From: Hofstenia miamia
Taxonomy: Eukaryota > Xenacoelomorpha > Acoela > Hofsteniidae
Direction of reading: 5' to 3'
DNA length: 64,000 nucleotides
Assembly: GCA_900660155.1 (NCBI GenBank)
Contig: CABFPE010000122.1
Span: 837,993-901,992, forward strand
The first letter of the stretch is position 1, and every line of letters begins with the position of its first letter. The position numbers and the translations under genes were made by a program. Below are positions 22,665-34,661 of this stretch, piece after piece. Below the pieces are notes generated by a model. The model made no database searches and had not been told where the DNA came from. It saw only the letters and a program-made list of their open reading frames with translations.

Positions 22665-25600
22665 GTCAGCATGTTTACTTAGTTAATTATTATCAACTTT
22701 CATATAATTTAGAGCGAAAACATATTTAAGCGTTTTATATTTCATAGAAGTTTTAAGTTGTAAATAACATTAATTGTTTGTATAAATTTAAAAATTCATT
22801 TATAAGATAATAAAAAGTAAGTCCATTATTGGTCAAACAGCCACTATGGACTATATTTCAACAGTAAATTTCCTAAAAGCATTTGTTCACTTAGATGAAT
22901 GTTTGATACTTAACATTAACAACCATTTCATTTTTTAGAAGGTTTAATCAACTTAACCCTTTGACAAAGAATTTTTTTTCTTAAGGGCAATATAGTTTTT
23001 TCTAATTTTTTAAAGAACATATTTCCCTAAGACCTATTTCAATTAAAGAAAGTAAGAAATTTATATGTGTCCCAATAGGCTATAGAAGTGGATCATATGT
23101 GTCCCAATAGTCCTTCTATTGTGATTGGAAATATTGTGAGACATATATGTCCCAACAGTAGTGAAAGGGTAAATTAAACATAATCAGTAACCTGATATCT
23201 TACCACAATCATTTTATTGAAAGATAACGAACATGTTTTGCAAACAATAGTATTTACTTTTCAACATTGTTTCAATAACTTTGGAAATTTACAAAGGCAA
23301 CTATATAACTAAAGCATGAATAAATACTAAATTAATTTGAATTGAATTTTACATTAATCGCTAATTGGTTCGTTCTCGCTTAGTGCTGCCTTGTTTGGGT
23401 AGATCAAAATGCAAGATTTAAATCAAATTAAATAATTTCTTCTTGATGTAGTTATAGATAAGTTTTCAAATTTTATTCTATACAAAATTTGATTGCAAAA
23501 ATGTTTTTTAGAACAGTCAGTTTTTAAGATTTTTTAGTGGATCCTGATTTTGTCAGCAAAATCTACATTGCATATTTACCTCTCCAAAAACCATTTTTAT
23601 CATCCTTGACCTTTTGAAGTACTGATGATAGAATTCCTTCTCAAAAGATTGCATTCGCTTATCTCAAGTGGTGTTTCCACATTGCATATTTACCTCTCCA
23701 AAAACCATTTTTATCATCCTTGACCTTTTGAAGTACTGATGATAGAATTCCTTCTCAAAAGATTGCATTCGCTTATCTCAAGTGGTGTTTCCACATTGAT
23801 CTCTAGTCTCATATACTTACAAAAGATTGCATTCGCTTATCTCAAGTGGTGTTTCCACATTAATCTCTAGTCTCATATACTTACAAAAGATTGCATTCGC
23901 TTATCTCAAGTGGTGTTTCCACATTAATCTCTAGTCTCATATACTTACAAAAGATTGCATTCGCTTATCTCAAGTGGTGTTTCCACATTAATCTCTAGTC
24001 TCATATACTTACAAAAGATTGCATTCGCTTATCTCAAGTGGTGTTTCCACATTAATCTCTAGTCTCATATACTTACAAAAGATTGCATTCGCTTATCTCA
24101 AGTGGTGTTTCCACATTAATCTCTAGTCTCATATACTTACAAAAGATTGCATTCGCTTATCTCAAGTGGTGTTTCCACATTAATCTCTAGTCTCATATAC
24201 TTACAAAAGATTGCATTCGCTTATCTCAAGTGGTGTTTCCACATTAATCTCTAGTCTCATATACTTACAAAAGATTGCATTCGCTTATCTCAAGTGGTGT
24301 TTCCACATTAATCTCTAGTCTCATATACTTACAAAAGATTGCATTCGCTTATCTCAAGTGGTGTTTCCACATTAATCTCTAGTCTCATATACTTACAAAA
24401 GATTGCATTCGCTTATCTCAAGTGGTGTTTCCACATTAATCTCTAGTCTCATATACTTACAAAAGATTGCATTCGCTTATCTCAAGTGGTGTTTCCACAT
24501 TAATCTTTAGTCTCATATTATGCAAATGGGATTCTGCAATTGTTCAAATGGTTTAGCAACTTTGAAGGGTGTCATTCTTAACTCTTCACGGCTTACAACT
24601 CATTACGCAATTAGTCCTATGAAATCTTCACTATCTTCTACATCACTGTAAATCTTAGTACCTATCTTCATTTATTCGCTATCACCTCACCCCATTATCG
24701 CACAAGACATTCTCGTTAATGATCAATTCATTTGTTCAGGTGCAATTTTGTACCGATGCTAACTAAGGAAGAACTTGATAAGCCCTTACAAAAAATTCTC
24801 AAAGAAAACAAAATTAACTTTTGAAAATTACAAAGGTTCATTCAATTTATTATGCAATCAAATTCTATAATCCTCTAAGTTTCATCTAAAATGTTTTTTA
24901 ACATTTCCACTAAATATTTCTGGAGACATTCAAATAACCCAGTAATAAAATAATTAGGCAAAATAATATACTAAGAATTTCAAAAACTTGGAATTTATGC
25001 ATTTCCAATTGCAATGAATTTATGAAATGGTAAGTACAATCAGAAATATCAAAATATCGGCATTTAATGATAATGGGTTTAAGGAAAGCACTATGCATGC
25101 ATTATTTTTTTTATTCTTGAAATATATTTACAAAATATATCTGTTATTTCAAAATATTTTACTAACACAAACATTTAACAATACGCCAGTGACTTAGCCA
25201 GAGGCGGCCACCGGGCCATGTCCCCACTCGAAGCATCTTCCAAAGGAAACGTGTCAGCTGGGTATGGGAATTTCATGACTTACGAAGTTAGCTTGTTAAT
25301 TAACCGCTTTCCCCAATTCAAAATCCAATTACGAACAACAAAATATCCCTTTGAAGCAAGCAGACAATTGACAAACGATATTGAAAACCTCATGACATAT
25401 ATCAGTAGTACTAAATAAAAATTAATTCAAACATACTTACATTTATTTCATCTAAAGAACAATTAAGGTTATTGAAAATATTAAACTTTATGTTTGCGAT
25501 AGCGAAATTATTTAAAGCAGATGTTTAAAATTATCTCGGTGTACTAATGATTTAACAATAGATATTTTTTTCTCAAAGATCAAAAAGGTCTTATTGGGTA

Positions 25601-27050
25601 ATATATTTCACCAAGGTAGAAGAAATGTTTTGTAAAGCGTTAATTGATTGATTTATCTTAAATAAATTTAATTATTGTGTATTTCATTTTCAAAATTTCA
25701 CACTACAAAAAGTGTTTCTCACTGTCAAAATTCTTTAGGAATTTAGATCCGTTTTCTAGATTGACTAGCATAAATCCATTACAGACCGAATTTATTGTAT
25801 GGTTTCTTGAAGTTCAATTATTTTGCTCGCACCAAATCTTATGTATAAATGATGAAATTTATTTTTGAGTTTAGTTCACTAAGCCATCTTAATAACTACA
25901 TCAGATGCATTTTACTTTTCAGTATGTTGGAACGATTGAAATTCTGAAAAGAATAAATTCTTCAAAGAAATCCAAATTCTTCTACTGAATAATCAAGCAA
26001 TATTGGGTATAGACAATAAACTCAATTCATGTTTTTTAAAACACTGCATTAATAATAGTTTTTTAAAGATCTTATATATATATATATATATATTAGCACT
26101 AAATTCGCTTTGACTCTATTTATTATTAATATTTTTATTACAATAAAAAATTTCATTAAAATAGTCCAGAAACCACTATTTTAAATAAATTACACAGAAT
26201 TAAATCCAAGGTTTTAAATTCAAGATTGTAGATTGTCAATATTCAGATGCATCGCTATGTATGTACTACTGTACATAGTGCTCGGACAAAATACAAATTA
26301 TTCTCAAAATGAGTCTATAATTTTTCAGCTGTACAAAAGTACCGTTGTGATCTCACCGAAATTGTACCAATTGTGTCGTAAGTCGTTTCCGTATTGCATG
26401 TGAAGATTGAACTGTCTGTGATTATTTTGAAATTGGGTTCATTCCGAATGTATTAACTGAAAAACCAAGAATGTATTAAAATATTTCATTTAAGCTCATT
26501 CTTTTTTTATAAGAAAGGCCTGGCTATTGTTGATTTGTAAATATGTTTAGGAATCATACTTAGTCCCACAGTCAGTGAAAAATATCTACGAATTAGAAAG
26601 TTACTTCTAAAATCAATATGTACCATTAGTTATAAAGAGGAATGGGAAATGGCTCTTCAAACAGAAGCTTTAAAGTTAATCACTGATTTGGCAATGAGAC
26701 CAAAAAGCATGGAGCATACGATAAGAAGGCATGTAATTTCTATAGCTTTTCTTACATTCACTGGTTGTACTGTTGGAGAAGATTCGAAATATTTTGAGGA
26801 ATTCCTAAATAAATCTAAAGAGCTCTTTAGTTCAATGACATTGGATACTATTTTTTCATGTCCTAAAAATGACAATCGAGGAATTCTAAAAGAATTGAAT
26901 CTTTTCATTAGCGACTACATTCAGGAATCCCTCTGTAATTGGCAGACGAAATCACCGCAAAATGATTGTCTTGTTTATCTCCTGCAATCAGTATGTACAT
27001 AAAAGCGTAGGACAAAATTATTGGAATTTCAATAAATTTGCAATGAATAC

Positions 27051-27094
<44 letters not shown>

Positions 27095-29164
27095 AAATTA
27101 TTGCATACTTTAGTAAGCAGCTTCAGTCAACTGCAAACAAATATCCAAATTTTTCTCATTTCTAATAGTAGTTTATATTGTATCAAATTGTTAATATCTG
27201 CACCTAACAAACACAATAATATATTTTGTTAATTCAAAGTTTGTATCTGAATGATGATATATTTACGCAGATTAAATGGTTTGGGATATCAGTGCAATTT
27301 ATGATGTTGCACGAAAGTTGTTTTCTTAAGATTGATTAACTTTCTAATTCCAGCTTAGAAATCGGTATTTATTTAGCCTAATATTAGAAATCATTTTTTA
27401 AATTGCTATTTTCATGTATCTTACGTTAATTTCACTTCATTTACCATATCTTACATAATGGTCATTATGGAATAATGTATGAGAGAAATATAAATTGTAT
27501 TCTCTATCCGCAGATCACTAGCTTTTAGAATATTATTGATTCAAATTTTAAGAGTGCTTATTTACTCTTCTTTATGAGTGATTGATTGCGGTTATTTTAA
27601 TATCCTATCAGTTGCATCATTGCTGATATATATATATATATATATTTATATATATGCGTATGTGTGTGTGTTTGTACAAGAACGTCTGAATTATTTACAT
27701 AATTCAGTTAAATAATTCAGACGTCCTTGAAATATATAAAATCAGCAAAATATAATTAATTTTCAGGCTTTTAATGAAAAAAGATGCAAAATTTAGTTTT
27801 AGTCTTTGATCGACTGCCTGCTTGTGAAGTCTTATAGTCTATATTTTAAGCTTTTTAATACTTATAAATTGTTACTATTGAGATTCCGGTCTTTGAAAAG
27901 CTGCTTTGAATGTTAAAATTTAGTAGACAGAGTAAGCACAGGAATTTACAGACTTTTAATGATGCAACTCATAGGATATTAAAGTGGCCGCAATCAATTG
28001 CCCATAAAGAAAAATTGAATCATTAGTATTCTAGAGGTTAGTGATGTGCGGATAGAGCTTTTTTAATGCTGCACCCGTCCAACAAAAAATACTTTATTAC
28101 CTGTATCGACCCTTCACCAATACTTTTTACCTGTAACGTCCATACTAGAGAATAATCTTTTGCTGCTATTAATCAATTTAAATATTTTCAACAACATTTC
28201 GAATATAAATCAAACTCAAAATATGTTAATTTTTTCAAAATTTATTAAAAGCTAAACATATTATATTAGAATGCCATCTACTGTGCGATATTGATAAGCA
28301 ATGATTGGTTAAAGAATGCATTTAAAATTTGTTGATATATATATATATATATATATATAAGTGAAATTAATTAACCTTAAACAGTCTAGTGTCCTTTTTA
28401 AAGATAAAACAGTTTTTCCACATTTACAAAGAATTTTCTCCAAGCCTATTTCCAAATTTCTTGGGGCAAGAGTATGTCGATTGGGGCGAATACTTTAATG
28501 CAATTTTGAAAACTTCTATTAAAGCTTATTGCTGTGGCAGAGGTTGTTGAGAAGATTAACAAGTTTTCTTTGAACATTTCGAATTTTTGAAAAAAATTTA
28601 AATTCTCTACATACCAAGTGTTCATGTATTTGAGAGGATTTGAGCCCATGGAGGCAACAAAGAACTTATACAGTTTTTGATGTGTGCAAAGATATTCCAA
28701 ACCCATTGAGGCGTGCCGTGCGCAAAGTCAGAGGAGCCTCTATCATGTGGTGCTTTTTAGATTGAAAATATCTTTATTATTTTTTGAGCTACAAGCATTT
28801 AAAATTTTTTAGAGGATAATGAAATTTTTTTAAACTCCCCAGGCTATTTAAGGATAATTGTGTTTTTGCTTTTATGCTTCTGTTAACTCAAACATCATCT
28901 ACTCAGCTGTTTCTGAACTCATTCTGGCATTCATTGAAACGCTTACAGTCAGTCTACTTTGGCTTATGTATCTCTCAAAACGGAATCAATATGTTAATAG
29001 TATAATACAAATTCTAGAGGCTGTCACTCCTTCGCCATTTGGAATTCCAAGAATGTGCTTAGAAACATTGACTGTGGATCGATTCACAGTGCCGAGGGGG
29101 TCTGTGGTCATTCTATACAATAAATCTCTGGAAGAAAATAATCCAGCAAGAATTTTCGGCTCAG
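22384..29164 (+). CDS. Divergent cytochrome P450 gene, partial model (possible pseudogene)
   Basis: Three exons carry successive parts of a CYP2-like P450, a haem monooxygenase usually bound to the ER. Exon a (22384-22664) has LGDIFSVNF and KHPALSGRP, the substrate-access region. Exon b (26551-26990) joins it in phase as TG|GIILSPT and covers helices C to G. Exon c (28907-29164) covers helix I and the region before the haem loop, with PSPFGIPR and FTVPRGSVVILYN. Key P450 motifs are altered: WxxxR reads YLRIR, AGxxT reads AFIET, and about 28 residues with the ExxR motif are missing or replaced (IIQILEAVTP). I did not find the N-terminal membrane anchor, a small exon between b and c (needed by phase), or a convincing haem-Cys exon. 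It may be a decayed gene or a non-catalytic P450-like protein. Confidence 0.62.
22957..23169. mobile_element. piggyBac-like MITE (213 bp)
   Basis: The left end reads TTAA|CCCTTTGACAAAG and the right end, on the other strand, reads TTTA|CCCTTTCACTACTG. CCCTTTSAC ends with TTAA targets are typical of piggyBac relatives; the right-hand target has one changed base. The interior carries three imperfect copies of atgtgtcccaatag. No transposase is present. Confidence 0.4.
23565..24517. repeat. Nested minisatellite: two 114-bp then eleven 64-bp units
   Basis: Two near-identical 114-bp units (23565-23678, 23679-23792) are followed by eleven 64-bp units from 23792 to 24495 and a partial one to about 24517. 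Both unit types share the same ~45-bp core aaagattgcattcgcttatc onward. The 64-bp unit replaces the rest with atctctagtctcatatac. Units are almost identical, so the array expanded recently. It lies in the intron between P450 exons a and b. Confidence 0.95.
24518..26550. other. P450 intron sequence, AT-rich
   Basis: No gene recognised. A TA run lies at about 26072-26094. A lone hAT-like end (ccagtgacttagccagagg) near 25188 has no partner that I could find. Confidence 0.35.
26551..26990 (+). CDS. P450 exon b
   Basis: The acceptor is tatgtttag before 26551 and the donor is CAATCA|gtatgt at 26991. It continues exon a in phase (ACA G|GA ATC ATA), giving a P450 helix-C-like GIILSPTVSEKYLRIRKLLL. 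The Trp usual in WxxxR is Tyr. The exon ends in phase 0 with NDCLVYLLQS, at the D..D.LL point before helix I. Confidence 0.62.
27502..28057. mobile_element. Foldback element with ~110-bp inverted arms
   Basis: The left arm (about 27502-27622) begins CTCTATCCGCAGATCACTAG. The right arm (about 27956-28057), read on the other strand, begins CTCTATCCGCACATCACTAA. The arms match with gaps through tgattgcggttattttaatatcctat and gttgcatcat. The middle includes a TA/TG microsatellite and a separate perfect 15-bp hairpin. It lies in the P450 intron and has no coding capacity. The superfamily is unclear. Confidence 0.65.
27684..27726. repeat. Perfect 15-bp hairpin inside the foldback element
   Basis: ACGTCTGAATTATTT and its exact complement AAATAATTCAGACGT enclose a 13-nt loop. 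It is nested in the centre of the larger inverted repeat. Confidence 0.65.
28376..28690. repeat. Dispersed repeat, copy A
   Basis: The stretch around gtgtcctttttaaag and ccacatttacaaagaatttt recurs at about 29290-29395 (copy B) and 44236-44470 (copy C). Copies A and C also match further on, around the T/A-rich tttgaaaaaaatttaaat block. The class is unknown. The minus-strand ORF at 28446-28706 is part of it and has no recognisable product. Confidence 0.4.
28907..29164 (+). CDS. P450 exon c
   Basis: A good acceptor (tgtttttgcttttatgcttc, then atctactcag) precedes 28907, and the donor is GCTCAG|gttggt at 29165. It encodes a helix-I-like LILAFIETLTVSLLW and then PSPFGIPRMCLETLTVDRF and VPRGSVVILYN, a clear P450 signature order. 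The K-helix ExxR segment between them is lacking. The start phase (1) does not fit exon b, so a small exon is missing from the model. Confidence 0.6.
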
Positions 29165-29285
29165 GTTGGTTAATTTATTTTAGACAGTAGTTATATAAAA
29201 ATATGTGCATGGGAAAACACCACCTAGGTTTTGGTAAGGGAATGTTACTGTGTGTAAATATTTTTTAATCCGACTCATAATTAAC

Positions 29286-29400
29286 ATGGATAACATTAAA
29301 CAACTTGGTGTGATTTTAAATGGAAGAACTGTTTTTTCCACATTTTTAAATAATTTTCGGAGCCCATTAGAAAATTTTGAAATTTTAAGCCATTGACACA
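29286..29400. repeat. Dispersed repeat, copy B
   Basis: It matches copy A at 28376 in the same orientation (taaacaacttggtgtgatttt, ttttttccacattt). It is shorter than A and C. Confidence 0.4.
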
Positions 29401-29514
29401 TTTATTGGTGAGTTTGTATGAAAATTTATTACTATTTGAAATTGTGTACTACTTGAAAAGATTAACTATTCCCTTTCTCTCTCTTACTCTCTCTCTTTCT
29501 CTATCTTTCTCTAG

Positions 29515-30750
29515 AATCTAGAACTAGACCTAGAACTACTAGATGCAGGAGAAAAGGCTACAGCTAGAGTAGGCGAGGATGTAGTAAGGTTCTAGTAGAA
29601 TATATGAGGAAGTGAGAGACCAGAAATAGAGAGTGAGCAGGGCCAGAAAAAGTTCAGAAAAGACAATAAATACATGGAATTTACCATTGTTGTGATACCT
29701 GCAGGAATATTTAGGTGGAAAACAATGAACTAAACAGGGAGGCAAGGAAGGTACTATAGTCAGAGAGAGTATTCAACTTAAATGGAGATGTAGATAGACT
29801 GTACATATGAAGGCACAAAGGAAGGAGAGTACTGCTAATTGTGGAGGAAGCTGTAGATGCAGAAGCACTAGTACTAAAGGAATATGTAGAAAAGCAACCT
29901 AAGTGATTTCTACTGAAGGCCAGTACGGAGTTAAGGACGATAAGATTAGAGGATGAGGGAAAGAAAGCATACCATAGTAGGATAGAGGAAAAGAGGAAAA
30001 CAAGGTATAGGCAGAAGGCGATGCATGGAGAATATTAGAGGAATACAGCAAACTGCAACAGAGAAGAGTGCAACAAGCAACTAAGTAAAGCAGGACTAAA
30101 GACCGAAACTGAACCATTGATAATGGCAGCACAGGATCAAGCAAAAAGGAAGCACGTGCAAGTTCTGTAAGAAAGTGTTTGAGACAGTAAATAATTTGAT
30201 GGGATTCGTCAGAAGTTGGCGCAAAATGAGTATAAGTTCAGGCATGATGGGGTTGAACAAATGATACATTGTTGCTTAGGTAGGTAGCACGGCAAGAAGC
30301 AAGAGACGAGTAGTATGAGAATAAGTCACATGGTGGCAAAGAGAATTAAAAAGTTAAGATACTGTGGGACTTCAAAATACAGATTAACAATGTGATAGAA
30401 GCATGAGGCCAGGCATAGCAGTGATAGATAAAGAGGAAAGAATGAGAACAGTGACAAACATAGCAGTATCAAAGAACAGGAATATAGAAAGCAAGGAGAA
30501 AGTAAAATAGACAAATACAAGAGAGGTGTCAGAGAAAATAGAGAGTTTGCGGAAGCTAAAGAAGACTTAATTTGTCCTGCACTAGTTAGAACATTGGCAA
30601 CAGTAAGTAGGAAGCATGAGAGACACTTGGAGTTAGGTTTACCGAAATGGGGAAGTGTGGCAGTACAGAAAGCAGCACTGCTAAGAATGACTTGAGTCCT
30701 GAGGGATACTCACATCAGCGTGAAGCTGTGAGAAGGAATACTAATAATAA
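29515..30750 (+). pseudogene. LINE polymerase C-terminal relic (purine-rich)
   Basis: Across several frames the segment matches the region after the reverse transcriptase of LINE polyproteins found in many invertebrates. In order: VVIPAGIFRWK (about 29690); AGLKTETEPLIMAAQDQA (about 30085-30145); KLAQNEYKFRHDGVEQMIH (about 30215-30275); KILWDFKIQINNVIEA (about 30350-30400); a KEKVKIDKYK segment (about 30495); and WGSVAVQKAALL (about 30650-30690). Many stops and frameshifts show it is dead. The plus strand is strikingly rich in A and G, unlike its surroundings. No 5' part or target duplication was seen. I do not assign the clade. Confidence 0.68.
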
Positions 30751-31729
30751 TTATAAAAAAAAATCTTATGTGATCAGAAAGGCATCTAACAAAATATGCA
30801 TGCTACAAATTATGAGTCGAAGAATACTGCTTGAAATATGTCCTTGTACTTGCTCTTAAATTGAACGTTATATACCGGGTCGTCTCTCTCTAGAGTTTGT
30901 TAAACAATAGTTGTTTCTTTGGTGAAAATATGATGGAAAACATGATTCTCTAGCTATATTAATTTTGTAGTTTATCATCATGTTTGTTGGTTATATTAAA
31001 TGCCTTCCCATAAAACGGATGATTCCCATTTTTCAATGAATTCAGGGAAACACCTCATCAATGTTGATGCATAATATTGGATCTGAGGCGTACAGCATGC
31101 TCATTGAAGGTGAAATTTGAATACAGAATAGCCTCTAAAACCGTATTAGAGTCCAAGACACAAACTTGTTGCTTTAGAGAGACACGTAATAATTTTGCTT
31201 TATTTTCATTTTGTAGAAAGTTGTTACATCAACACCAATTTTTAGCTACAGCTATGCTTTCTTTAAAAATAACATGTTAAAGTCATCTGCAAACTTGAGA
31301 ATATCGTCAGTTGACACATAGAATGTATGATAGACAATATTATTAATCTCTAATTTAGGAAAACGGAAATGCATTGGTCAGCAGATGTCTTCTAAAGTAC
31401 TCAGCATTGTTATGTGTAAATTTTCTCAAAAAAACTTTAAAATAGTTCCTGAATCTAAATGTTCAGAATTAAGAGGACTGATGATATATCCTCCAACGTT
31501 TAGCATCATAGAATGAATTTATAGTTCTATATCATTCTTGTAATATTTAAAGACACTATTAGCAATAAATACATGAATTTTTTTTCAAAAATCATTTGTA
31601 AACTTCAACAACAGTTCATTACAATTAAGTGAGAATTATATAAGTTTATCTGAAATCGAAGTCGATTTAAAATTAACTAGTAAAGGGGGTTTTTAAGTGA
31701 TTCATTTTTTAAAATTCACCATAAAAAAC
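30751..31729. other. AT-rich non-coding stretch
   Basis: No gene or element border supported. Confidence 0.35.
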
Positions 31730-32138
31730 CGGAATTCTTCTATACGATGTTTTTACTGTTTCAGGACCATTATTTGTTAAGTTGTTTAGCAGTGTGCATC
31801 AATCTGGCACCACAGTTAAACAAGTACAGTATGATAAAATTGAACGAATTTAGAAACATGCTCTTAAAATTATCAATCTAATCTGACATCGCGTTGAATG
31901 TTTTGCAGTGGTCTAGTCTCAGTNNNNNNNNNNNNNNNNNNNNNCGGAATTCTTCTATACGATGTTTTTACTGTTTCAGGACCATTATTTGTTAAGTTGT
32001 TTAGCAGTGTGCATCAATCTGGCACCACAGTTAAACAAGCACAGTATGATAAAATTGAACGAATTTAGAAACATGCTCTTAAAATTATCAATCTAATCTG
32101 ACATCGCGTTGAATGTTTTGCAGTGGTCTAGTCTCAGT
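31730..32138. other. Duplicated contig ends around a 21-N gap
   Basis: The 194 bp at 31730-31923 recur at 31945-32138 with a single base change, separated only by Ns (31924-31944). This is what unmerged overlapping contig ends, or two alleles, look like. I regard it as an assembly artefact, not a biological repeat. Confidence 0.9.
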
Positions 32139-34602
32139 CAGGCTATCACATGTATATATACATATATATAATGGTTATTAAGCACAAACCTGGAAAAATT
32201 GAAATTGAAGTTGGACAAATTTGGATCATATTTTGATAAAAAATGGTTCAGGAGGATTTAGAGCCTAGTAGCACTTGAGTAGGGTTTATCCAAATTTTAT
32301 TAGCTTAATTTTGGGTTGGGTAAATCAATCTTGACCCATTCACAGCCCTGGTTTAAAAAAATTCCATAAAAAAGTGATTAATTGTATATCAGGGCCATTT
32401 TAAATAAGATTTGTCCGTTATTTTTATTCGCAACCCGTCCTAGCCACGCACCGTTTAAGCTCATATTGTTTGTTTCAATCGACTATTGTTGAAATTAAAA
32501 TTTTACTGTATTGTCTTTAGAATCACAAAGGGGTTGATTCAGCTCCTTCATAAAATTTTTTCTATGGAATTTTTCCATGAAACCTTGTATGTTAATAAAA
32601 CAATCTTTCCTCTGCATAATGAGGTCATTAGATGACATCATTATTTTTATTATAGGTAGAAAAACTGATGATTTTTTAATAAGCTAATTTTTATGAGTTG
32701 ACAAAACCTGGTTAGTGTATTAATGGGTGGCATTTTACTTTACAACAGATATATAAAATGTTGAAATGGCCCACAAAAACAATGATTTCATATAAAAGCG
32801 CAACATGCTGAATGCCCATTTCTTTTATTTCATTCATCGTTGTTGAAGACTAATTCACTCCAATTTTCCATTCCTTGGAGATCCCTCTCAATAGCCGGGT
32901 ACTGTCTGAGGTAAGTCTTGTATCGGTTCAAATAATTAATGTACACCACGTGCGTGAACTGTGCCTTTGGGGTACTTTCTGAATATTTTTTGAAATTTAG
33001 ACAAAATTTCGAAAGAAAAATGTTATTTTAATGGGTAACACAGATTTGATAATTCCCTTTGCCTCTAGTAGTATAAATTTTGAGGTAATTCGTTGCTCTG
33101 AAATATATTAACATCCCACTCCCACATCCCTTAGGTTCCCATTCCTACGGCAAGACTTGCAATATGTTGACAAAAGTCTTACAGAAAAAGAGAGGTGGAG
33201 TGAAAATTTCTTCAGAATTCTTCTTATAGTGCAAAAGTAGAAGTCAGAAAAGTACAGACTTATCTAGATTTTCAAAAAGCTAATATTTGAAAATATTTAT
33301 GGACGTTTGCGGTCGAAATCAATTTATCAATTTATCTTGATTAGTTCAACTAAGATTTTGTGCTGTTTTGTAAATTTATATTCCTATGCACACATGTTCA
33401 TTGTAATTAAAAATTGCGACATGAATCCTTGCTTTTAATTTTGCAGTTTGTATTAAACATACGTGAACATATAAAATAGAACATAATGTATTGCATGTAA
33501 AAAGAAAAATTAAATTAAATACCATTATGGTGTAAATCTGCATCTGGAACATAACACAAATCACTTCAGCATCATGTCCATGTCTTGTGGAGAAGTCTAT
33601 ATATTCAAAAACACACAAAGACATTACGTCAATAACTACATGTAGGAATCTATAATGGTATATTTACAGAATATTTGTCGCTTATATGATATAAAATAAT
33701 TTGCCTTGAGAAAATTACTTTGTTCTAGATAAAAGTGCTTTATTTTTTAAAAGATTTGTGGATATAGCACGAATATGATTTTTGTTAACTGTATATGGGT
33801 GCAGCATTTTAAAAAATGTCCGCGTGTTTGATTACTTGGGTACCAAATTTGTACAGAAGTCCACCCTTGCAAATATTAGAGTCCGAGTAAGCTTATATTA
33901 TCTTTATAAGGTCAAGCTAAAATTAACTGTTTAAAAGTATTAGCATTGTTCTATCTGCAATATGGCTGTGAACACAAAGTAGAAAATTCAAATGCGGGTG
34001 AGTTGCCGATGCTATGTTCTCGAATTGTCAGCTCATTTTCTAATGGATATAATGCATTAATTAATGAATAAATATTTTTAAATTTATCGGGGTTTTGCTG
34101 GATATATATTACATATATTTTTGCATTGCTTGAATCATTTACAAAAACATTGCCCTATATTGGATTTTTATATTGCGGTGCAAAACGGGTGCAATTGATA
34201 TTTCTGCAACCTCGAGTGCAGTTTTGGGTTATTGGGTCCGGTGGGATGCACCCGATTCCGACTTCGGTAGCATGACTTGTTATGTCTTAAGCTTATTTTA
34301 TCACATCAATCCATAGAATGAGTTCGCTTTTTACCTTGCTTTTATTAAATTGTATGATATTTTATTAAATATAAAATTTGATGAAAAATTTATTTTGAAA
34401 AACAATATGTAGTTCGTTATTTTGATAATAGGCTGTGTACCCCTGGTCAGGTTATTTTATAAAGGTGAATGCCAAAAAAATCTATAAATGGCAAATTATA
34501 ACAAATTTATTCCTTCACCATAAATCTTTGTGTGTATTAATCGACGAACGTTTGTGCTCAACTCTATTTGTACAAATCCGCGTTTTGCTTTTTTAACAAG
34601 AA
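32139..34602. other. AT-rich non-coding stretch
   Basis: No supported gene. The ORF at 33376-33624 (minus) is not like any protein I know. GC-rich pieces near 34185-34270 (gggtgcaattg, ggtgggatgcaccc) may be ends of an old hAT-type repeat. Confidence 0.35.
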
Positions 34603-34661
34603 ATGACGAACCTCACAACCCGAGATACGAAAATCGAAAAAGCACTCAACATTTTATCAAG
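34603..34661 (+). CDS. Possible short first coding exon
   Basis: An ATG in fair context (acaagaaATGACG) opens 19 codons, MTNLTTRDTKIEKALNILS, plus two bases, up to a donor at 34662 (gtaaat). Base composition is less AT-rich than around it. No continuing exon was recognised, so this is a candidate only. Confidence 0.22.

Noticed and set aside
23565..24517. Direct repeats considered as a CRISPR array
   Set aside because: Units are contiguous without unique spacers, no cas genes exist, and the genome is eukaryotic. The same applies to 61160-61579.
29200..29266. HHLGFGKGMLLCV as a P450 haem-binding loop
   Set aside because: F, G and C are spaced as in FxxGxRxCxG, but the Arg and last Gly are absent, no splice acceptor fits, and the stop follows at once. 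Likely chance.
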